A stretch of 28,675 nt of DNA, taken from SZUA-521 sp041738285. GTDB taxonomy: Bacteria; Pseudomonadota; Gammaproteobacteria; Pseudomonadales; Azotimanducaceae. The position numbers and the translations under genes are program-made. The notes beneath the pieces were generated by a model. That model ran no database searches, was not told the DNA's origin, and was given only the letters and a program-made list of their open reading frames with translations. The stretch is taken from contig JBGSQB010000216.1 of NCBI GenBank assembly GCA_041738285.1, positions 1-28,675 of the forward strand, written 5' to 3'. The number at the start of each line of letters is the position of its first letter. The stretch's first letter is position 1. Positions 23,671 to 28,675 of the stretch are shown piece by piece.

Positions 23671-24761
23671 CATTTGTTGTCAGCTTCAGGGAGCTTTCGC
23701 ATTCGCGTTCAAACCTTCCGCTGACAGGTCGCAACGGTATGGTCGTGCACTGGCCCAAGGGCATCAAGGCCAAGAATGGCATTCGCAGCCAGTTCGGCCA
23801 TGTGATCGATGTGGCACCGACCATTCTGGAAGCCGCCGGCCTGCCCGAACCCAAAGTGGTCAACGGCACACCCCAGATCCCGTTGGAGGGCACGAGTCTC
23901 CTCTATTCCTTCGATGACCCGAAGGCACCCACGCGGCACACAACGCAGTACTTCGAGATCGCGGGCAATCGTGCCATCTACCACGACGGCTGGTTCGCGC
24001 GCACCATTCACCGCGCACCATGGGAGCAAACGCCGAAGACGAGCTTCGAAGGCGACACCTGGCAGTTGTACGACACCCGTAGCGACTTCAGCCTCGCGAG
24101 CGACCTCGCCGCCAATCAACCGGCCAGACTGGCCGAGATGCAGCAGTTGTTTCTCGCGGAAGCGAGCAAGCACCATGCGCTGCCCATGGACGACCGCGTG
24201 CTCGAGCGCGCGTTGGCGTCTGCAGTCGGTCGACCCGATCTCATGGAAGGTCGGACTTCGCTGACGCTGGCTGACGGCATGACCGGGATGCTGGAAAACG
24301 TGTTCATCAGCGTGAAAAACAAATCGAAGACCATCACCGCCGAAGTTGACGTGCCGGCCGCTGGCGCCAACGGCACCATCATTGCGCAGGGCGGCCGCTT
24401 CGGCGGCTGGTCGCTATACGTCAAGGATGGCATCCCCGCCTATGACTACAACTTCCTGGGCATGCAGCGCAGCTCCGTCGCGGCAGCAACTCCGCTGGCG
24501 CCCGGCAAGGCCATCATCCGCTTCGAGTTCGACTACGACGGCGGCGGTCTCGGGAAGGGCGGTGACGGTACGCTGTTCGTCAACGACACCCAGGTCGCCG
24601 AGGGCCGTATCGAACACACTCAAGGCATGATCTTCTCGGCGGACGAGACCGCAGATGTCGGGATCGACCTCGGCACGCCGGTGGTCGAGCGACTCGGCGC
24701 AGAGAAAGCTTCCCGCTTTACGGGGCACGTCACCAAAGTGACGATCGAAGTTCACAACTGA
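23658..24761 (+). pseudogene. Arylsulfatase, 5'-truncated C-terminal remnant
   Basis: The 367-codon frame matches the C-terminal half of large AslA-type arylsulfatases (about 750-800 residues). NGMVVHWPKGIKAKNGIRSQF, then VIDVAPTILEAAGLPEP is the end of the sulfatase domain, and the rest is the C-terminal beta domain (WSLYVKDGIPAYDYNFLG, TLFVNDTQVAEGRIEHT). The N-terminal catalytic part with the metal-binding Asp pair and the formylglycine site is absent. Homology starts at about residue 25 (near 23730); the codons before it overlap the DUF481 gene and look random. ATG 23739 is an internal alternative. It cannot be a working sulfatase; a stand-alone carbohydrate-binding-like role is unlikely but not excluded. 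Confidence 0.8.
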
Positions 24762-24937
24762 CGCAGTGGCGCGGGTACGGCGCGGGGTCTAAGAGGGTTC
24801 AGTAAGAGTCGCATCGGAGTTCGTGAGAGTGGGCTTGCGCACGCTGACACGACTGTTGCGACCTTGGCGACCCCTCTCGACGATGCGCCGCGTCGCTCCG
24901 GCAGCAACGCGACTCGGGTAACCTGTTCAGAGTCTCG

Positions 24938-25035
24938 CTAGTTCGTCTTCCCGCCGCTCATGATCTTTTCCATCACGCGATCGAGATTGAAACTCCCCGG
25001 CTTCATGCGCGGCGGAAAGTCTTTGAAGCTCTGCA
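24938..25035 (-). pseudogene. Detached C-terminal tail of the sulfatase
   Basis: In the frame one shift away, these bases encode SFKDFPPRMKPGSFNLDRV and a short MEKIMSGGKTN end, with a TAG at 24938-24940. This is the typical end of the sulfatase family to which the upstream gene belongs. It is separated from its own gene only by the 8-bp duplication. Confidence 0.75.
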
Positions 25036-26487
25036 GCCACTGAGCCACTGAGCCACGTAGCCGGCTGCCGGTGCGATCAGGAACATCCGCTCCACGAACC
25101 AGTGATCGTAGCTTCCCGATTCGGCCTCGGCCCGTTCGTAGGGGTCCGTCCGTAGATTCATGATCAAGGGCGCTCGCAACTCCTTGAATGGATCGATCCA
25201 GACTCGCAGTCCCACGGCTTGCTGTTCCAGGAACAATGCCTTCCAAGGCCCATAACGCAGCGCGGCAACACTGCCGTCGTCCGTCCAATAGATGAACTCG
25301 TTGCGCGGCCAAGTGGCCTCGCCCCGCAGGGCTGGCATCAGATTGTAGCCATCCAGGTGCACCTTGAAGGTTGTGCCACCGGCCTTCTTGCCGGTCAGTA
25401 GTGCTTCCTTGACATTGGGGTCGCCGGCCGCAGCGAGCAAGGTCGGCAACATGTCCTCATGCGCACCGATATCGTTGATGATGCTGCCCGGTTCGATGAC
25501 GCCCGGCCATCGGATCATCGCCGGCACACGGTAGCCGCCTTCCCAACTGGTGTTCTTCTCTCCGCGAAATGGCGTGGTGCCGCCATCGGGCCAGGAAAAC
25601 GCTTCGGCGCCGTTGTCCGTGCTGTACATGACAATCGTGTTGTCTTCGATGCCCAGTTCCTTCAGCTTGGCCAGCAGCAGGCCGACGTGACCGTCGTGTT
25701 CGACCATGCCATCGGCAGCGACGCCCAGCCCTGTCTTGCCAGCTGACTCTGCCTTCAGACGCGTGAAGATGTGCATCCGGGTCGAGTTCCACCAGACGAA
25801 GAAGGGCTTACCGTCCTTCACTGCCTTATCCATGAACGCGAGCGCCTTTTCGTTCACCTCTTCGTCGATGGTCTCCATGCGCTTGCGCGTCAACGGTCCG
25901 GTATCCGTGATACGACCGTCGGCGAAACTGTGGATCACACCGCGGGGTCCAAAGCGCTTCTTGAACTCGGGGTTCTTCGGGTAATCGACGTGCTCAGGTT
26001 CTTCTTCGGCGTTCAGGTGATAGAGGTTGCCGAAGAACTCGTCGAACCCGTGGTTGCTCGGCAGCATCGAATCGAGATCACCCAGGTGGTTCTTACCAAA
26101 CTGGCCGGTGACGTAGCCAAGTGGCTTCAGCAGCCCGGCGATCGTGGGGTCGAGTTTGTTCATTCCTTCCGGCGAACCCGGCAATCCGACTTTGAGTAGA
26201 CCGGTGCGTATGGGTGATTGCCCCGTCACGAAGGCGGCCCGACCCGCCGTACAGCTCTGTTGGGCATACCAATCCGTGAACAGCGCGCCCTCGCGCGCAA
26301 TTCGATCGATGTTCGGAGTTTTGTACCCCATCAGGCCGTGGGTATAGGCGCTGATATTCGACTGACCGATGTCATCACCAAAGATGATGAGGATGTTTGG
26401 CTGCGCCGGCGCTGCAATCGCCCAAGGCGCAAGTCCCATCGAGAGTACAGTGACGACTACGAACCACACGGCTGCTCTTGCTGACAT
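25003..26487 (-). CDS. Exported sulfatase, C-terminus frameshifted
   Basis: This is a periplasmic sulfate-ester hydrolase of the arylsulfatase family. The start is ATG 26487, with GGAGG eight bases upstream, and a signal peptide (AVWFVVVTVLSMGLAPWAIAA). Asp38-Asp39 (IIFGDDIG) bind Ca. The formylglycine site is Cys79-Thr-Ala-Gly-Arg83, a CxAxR variant of the common CxPxR. GKNHLGD, STRMHIF and STDNGAE complete the active site. As sequenced, the frame ends at 25003 with a non-homologous tail SGCRASKTFRRA. Removing one 8-base repeat unit at 25036-25056 restores QSFKDFPPRMKPGSFNLDRVMEKI, the family's C-terminus, ending at 24938 with 513 residues. The catalytic part is intact, so activity may survive. 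Confidence 0.85.
   Translation of the reverse strand: MSARAAVWFVVVTVLSMGLAPWAIAAPAQPNILIIFGDDIGQSNISAYTHGLMGYKTPNIDRIAREGALFTDWYAQQSCTAGRAAFVTGQSPIRTGLLKVGLPGSPEGMNKLDPTIAGLLKPLGYVTGQFGKNHLGDLDSMLPSNHGFDEFFGNLYHLNAEEEPEHVDYPKNPEFKKRFGPRGVIHSFADGRITDTGPLTRKRMETIDEEVNEKALAFMDKAVKDGKPFFVWWNSTRMHIFTRLKAESAGKTGLGVAADGMVEHDGHVGLLLAKLKELGIEDNTIVMYSTDNGAEAFSWPDGGTTPFRGEKNTSWEGGYRVPAMIRWPGVIEPGSIINDIGAHEDMLPTLLAAAGDPNVKEALLTGKKAGGTTFKVHLDGYNLMPALRGEATWPRNEFIYWTDDGSVAALRYGPWKALFLEQQAVGLRVWIDPFKELRAPLIMNLRTDPYERAEAESGSYDHWFVERMFLIAPAAGYVAQWLSGCRASKTFRRA
25036..25056. repeat. 8-bp tandem duplication causing the sulfatase frameshift
   Basis: GCCACTGA occurs twice head to tail (25036-25043 and 25044-25051), followed by a partial third GCCAC (25052-25056). 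One unit fewer gives an uninterrupted sulfatase frame of 514 codons including stop from ATG 26487. This is a typical replication-slippage product, or a sequence/assembly error. Confidence 0.9.
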
Positions 26488-26530
26488 CGACCAATCCTCC
26501 AATGAACCTAGGCGCATCATTTCTATACTC

Positions 26531-28675
26531 TCAGCGCCCGATCGACGAGCGCCCGAACACGTTGCCTATACGCAGGAAGTAGGTGCGCTGGCCGCCCTCA
26601 GCCAGCCCCATGCCCCAATACAGCGGCCCCAACGGCGACTCGTAGCCAAAGTAGATGCTGCCGTTGAAGAGACCCTCTTCGAACACGTCCCCGCGCTGCT
26701 CGGTTGCGTTGCCGTACTCGACGGTCATGCCTGCGTAGCCAGGATAGAACCCACCGCCCCCGGTCAGTGTGTAGCGATAGCTCGTTGCGACCATGCCGAA
26801 GTGCTGGCCGGTGATCTGGTCGTATTCGAGGCCCGACAGATTGAAGAATCCGCCTGCGCGGAAGCGCGCATAGAGCGGCGCGTCGTTGTTCAGCGTCGTG
26901 CTGAATCTGGCTGCACCAAACACCGTGTGCTTGCCGTATGTGAGCGCAGTCAGCCCACCTGCCAACACCTGCTGGTAAGCCTCATCGGCACCGAGCGATC
27001 CGGCACTGTCGAGATAGGCGACCTCCGCACGCGATCCGTGGCGGGGAAAATAGCGGTCATCGAGGCGGTCGTAGACGACATCAGCGACATACTCTCCGCC
27101 GTCGAAGTCGACCGTCGAAATGCCGGCGTTGGCGCTTTGGGCCTTCGCTTCACCCTGAAACAAGCGCACTCCGGCGGAGACCGCAGCATAGCGGCTGATC
27201 TCGTGCAGCAGGCGCAGGTCGGTGCCCAATTGATCGATGTCGAAGATGTCCGTCAGATTGCCGCGCTCGTTGTAGATCGGCAGTTCCCGCCGTTCGAAGA
27301 ACACACGGGGCTTGAGCACGATGCGCATCTTAGGATCGATGAATTTATACAGTTCGGCACCAATGGCTGGAGTCTCGCCAATCTGGGTCAGAATACGCAA
27401 CTCGGACCCGAATCGATCGACATCGGTCTTCAGATACGCCACGCGCAAATTCACATTGGCATCGTCGCCGTCACCGAAGAGATCGATGCCCCATTCGATG
27501 AAGTTGGTGCCTCGCGCATCCTGCTGTACACGTACGACCACACCGGTCTGACCATCCTCTTCGACAACGTCATAAGTAGCGAGATCGAGAAAGCCGAGGG
27601 CATAGATCTGCTGAATGTCGCGCTCGAACTTCGCCGGGTCGAGCGGCTCGCCAATCTTCACGTGCAGCCGCTCGGCGATGATCGAATCGTCGAACCGCGA
27701 ATCGTTCTCGATTCTCACGAACTGGATGGGGGGCGCGGGCGTCACGCAGGACTCGATGTGGCGCCGATGTTCGGCATACGCCTCCGGCGACAGACCCAAT
27801 TTCGACAGCGCGCTCTGCTGCGATTGCGCCGCCTCATAACCGATCGGAATGGCCTTATCCACTTTGTCGAAGCCGGCGGCAGAGATGTCATTGCCGAGGG
27901 CAGGACTGATCAGCACGTCGCGATCGGTCAGCGTCGCGATCTGAGCCAGCGAGTTACGCACAACCAGGATCGATGACAGCTGGGCCGTGAAGTTGACGAG
28001 GCTCTTGAGTTCGTCGCGAGAGGCGAGTGGCGTGCCGACGTCGACCGCAATGACGATGTCTGCGCCAAGTGTTCGGGCAACGTCGATCGGCAGATTGTTC
28101 GATATACCACCGTCGACCAGCAGATGGTCGCCCATCTCGACTGGATCGAATGCGCCTGGCACGGACATGCTCGCCCGCATCGCGGCGGCAAGGTTGCCTT
28201 CGCCGATCACAACCGCTTCGGACGTAATGATGTCGGACGCCACGGCCCGGTAGGGAATGGGCAACTCGTCGAAGTCGGCGACCTGTACGCGCTGGGACGT
28301 CAGCGTTTCGAACAAGTAGGAAATGCGCTGGCCATGGATCGCGCCCCGCGGCAGCAACTGCGAGTCTTTGCCGATGCCGAGCTTGGGACCAAACAAACCG
28401 ACGTCATCGTCGCGCTTGCGGCGATAGGAGAGATCCTCACGATCCGTCGCATCCTTGAACAGCGCTTCGAAGTCGATGTCCTTGACCGTCTTTTCCAACT
28501 CGCTTGCGGTCATCCCGGTGGCGTAGAAGCTGCCGACCAACGCGCCCATGCTGGTGCCGGTGACGTAGTCCACCGGCACGCGCAGCTCTTCGAGCATGCG
28601 GATGACGCCGATGTGGGCGGCGCCCCGGGCACCGCCTCCGCCCAGCACCAGACCGATCTTGGGCCGATCAACGAC
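26531..28675 (-). CDS. Patatin-like phospholipase with POTRA and outer-membrane barrel (5' end outside window)
   Basis: At least 714 residues; the frame is open at the right edge, so the signal peptide is missing. Numbered from the first visible codon, GGGGARGAA (12-20) is the oxyanion loop, GTSMG (40-44) holds the catalytic Ser, and LVDGGISNN (near base 28110) holds the Asp of the dyad. A POTRA-like unit (IQFVRIENDSRFDDSII, then ALGFLDLATYDV) follows, then a Omp85-type barrel from about WGIDLFGDGDDANVNLRV to the end. This is the PlpD/type Vd layout, in which the lipase is carried to the surface by its own barrel. The sulfatase start lies 43 bases downstream on the same strand, so they may share a transcript. 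Confidence 0.93.
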   Translation of the reverse strand, partial: VVDRPKIGLVLGGGGARGAAHIGVIRMLEELRVPVDYVTGTSMGALVGSFYATGMTASELEKTVKDIDFEALFKDATDREDLSYRRKRDDDVGLFGPKLGIGKDSQLLPRGAIHGQRISYLFETLTSQRVQVADFDELPIPYRAVASDIITSEAVVIGEGNLAAAMRASMSVPGAFDPVEMGDHLLVDGGISNNLPIDVARTLGADIVIAVDVGTPLASRDELKSLVNFTAQLSSILVVRNSLAQIATLTDRDVLISPALGNDISAAGFDKVDKAIPIGYEAAQSQQSALSKLGLSPEAYAEHRRHIESCVTPAPPIQFVRIENDSRFDDSIIAERLHVKIGEPLDPAKFERDIQQIYALGFLDLATYDVVEEDGQTGVVVRVQQDARGTNFIEWGIDLFGDGDDANVNLRVAYLKTDVDRFGSELRILTQIGETPAIGAELYKFIDPKMRIVLKPRVFFERRELPIYNERGNLTDIFDIDQLGTDLRLLHEISRYAAVSAGVRLFQGEAKAQSANAGISTVDFDGGEYVADVVYDRLDDRYFPRHGSRAEVAYLDSAGSLGADEAYQQVLAGGLTALTYGKHTVFGAARFSTTLNNDAPLYARFRAGGFFNLSGLEYDQITGQHFGMVATSYRYTLTGGGGFYPGYAGMTVEYGNATEQRGDVFEEGLFNGSIYFGYESPLGPLYWGMGLAEGGQRTYFLRIGNVFGRSSIGR

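Noticed and set aside
23667..23683. Hairpin at the DUF481 stop as an intrinsic terminator
   Set aside because: The stem is only 6 bp with moderate GC and no T tract follows.
24762..24937. Possible gene or RNA in the gap between the two sulfatase remnants
   Set aside because: No frame with a start and family pattern, no strong stem-loop, nothing recognised.
26369..27976. A 535-codon plus-strand frame opposite the patatin and sulfatase genes
   Set aside because: Antisense to a protein with complete catalytic and barrel motifs.

Overview
The window is high-GC, densely packed proteobacterial DNA. It looks like a gammaproteobacterium: the NAD kinase and serine acetyltransferase are close to the E. 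coli forms, there is a fused glutathionylspermidine synthetase/amidase, and there are outer-membrane proteins (a patatin with POTRA and barrel, and DUF481). A CYP153-type P450, a Baeyer-Villiger-like monooxygenase and a homogentisate operon suggest a free-living degrader of aromatic and aliphatic compounds. No rRNA, tRNA, CRISPR array, integrase or transposase gene was seen.

Layout. 1-2.3 kb: the 3' end of a MobA/MocA-like nucleotidyltransferase, convergent with nadK, then divergent cysE and an overlapping small zinc-ribbon gene. 2.3-3.35 kb: a palindromic repeat element, then a conserved hypothetical on the minus strand preceded by a coupled small ORF that carries a +1 frameshift. 3.45-6.3 kb: an exported phosphatase-like protein, a SpoIIAA/STAS-like protein, a tiny membrane protein and a flavin monooxygenase. 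6.3-11.9 kb: a six-gene minus-strand operon (variant metallo-beta-lactamase-fold protein, flavoprotein hydroxylase, DUF2783 protein, hmgA, fumarylacetoacetase, maiA) with four successive start/stop overlaps. It should form homogentisate and open it to fumarate and acetoacetate. 12-15 kb: an amino-acid permease, then a CYP153-like P450 with its [2Fe-2S] ferredoxin. 15-18.8 kb: gss, a second copy of the palindromic element, an iodotyrosine-deiodinase-like nitroreductase and a coupled metallophosphoesterase. 19-23.7 kb: five exported envelope genes of unknown job in one direction. 23.7-26.5 kb: remains of two sulfatase genes, one lacking its catalytic N-terminus and one frameshifted by an 8-bp tandem duplication. 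26.5-28.7 kb: a patatin/outer-membrane protein that runs off the right edge.

The observations most worth a second look are: the pair of 75-bp palindromes with identical 21-bp arms and different 33-nt loops, each starting at a stop codon; the flavoprotein plus small partner embedded in the homogentisate operon; the metallo-beta-lactamase-fold protein lacking the Asp-His of its metal motif; the nitroreductase with the exact Glu-Tyr-Lys spacing of iodotyrosine deiodinase; the two single-event gene disruptions; and the uncharacterised envelope cluster.
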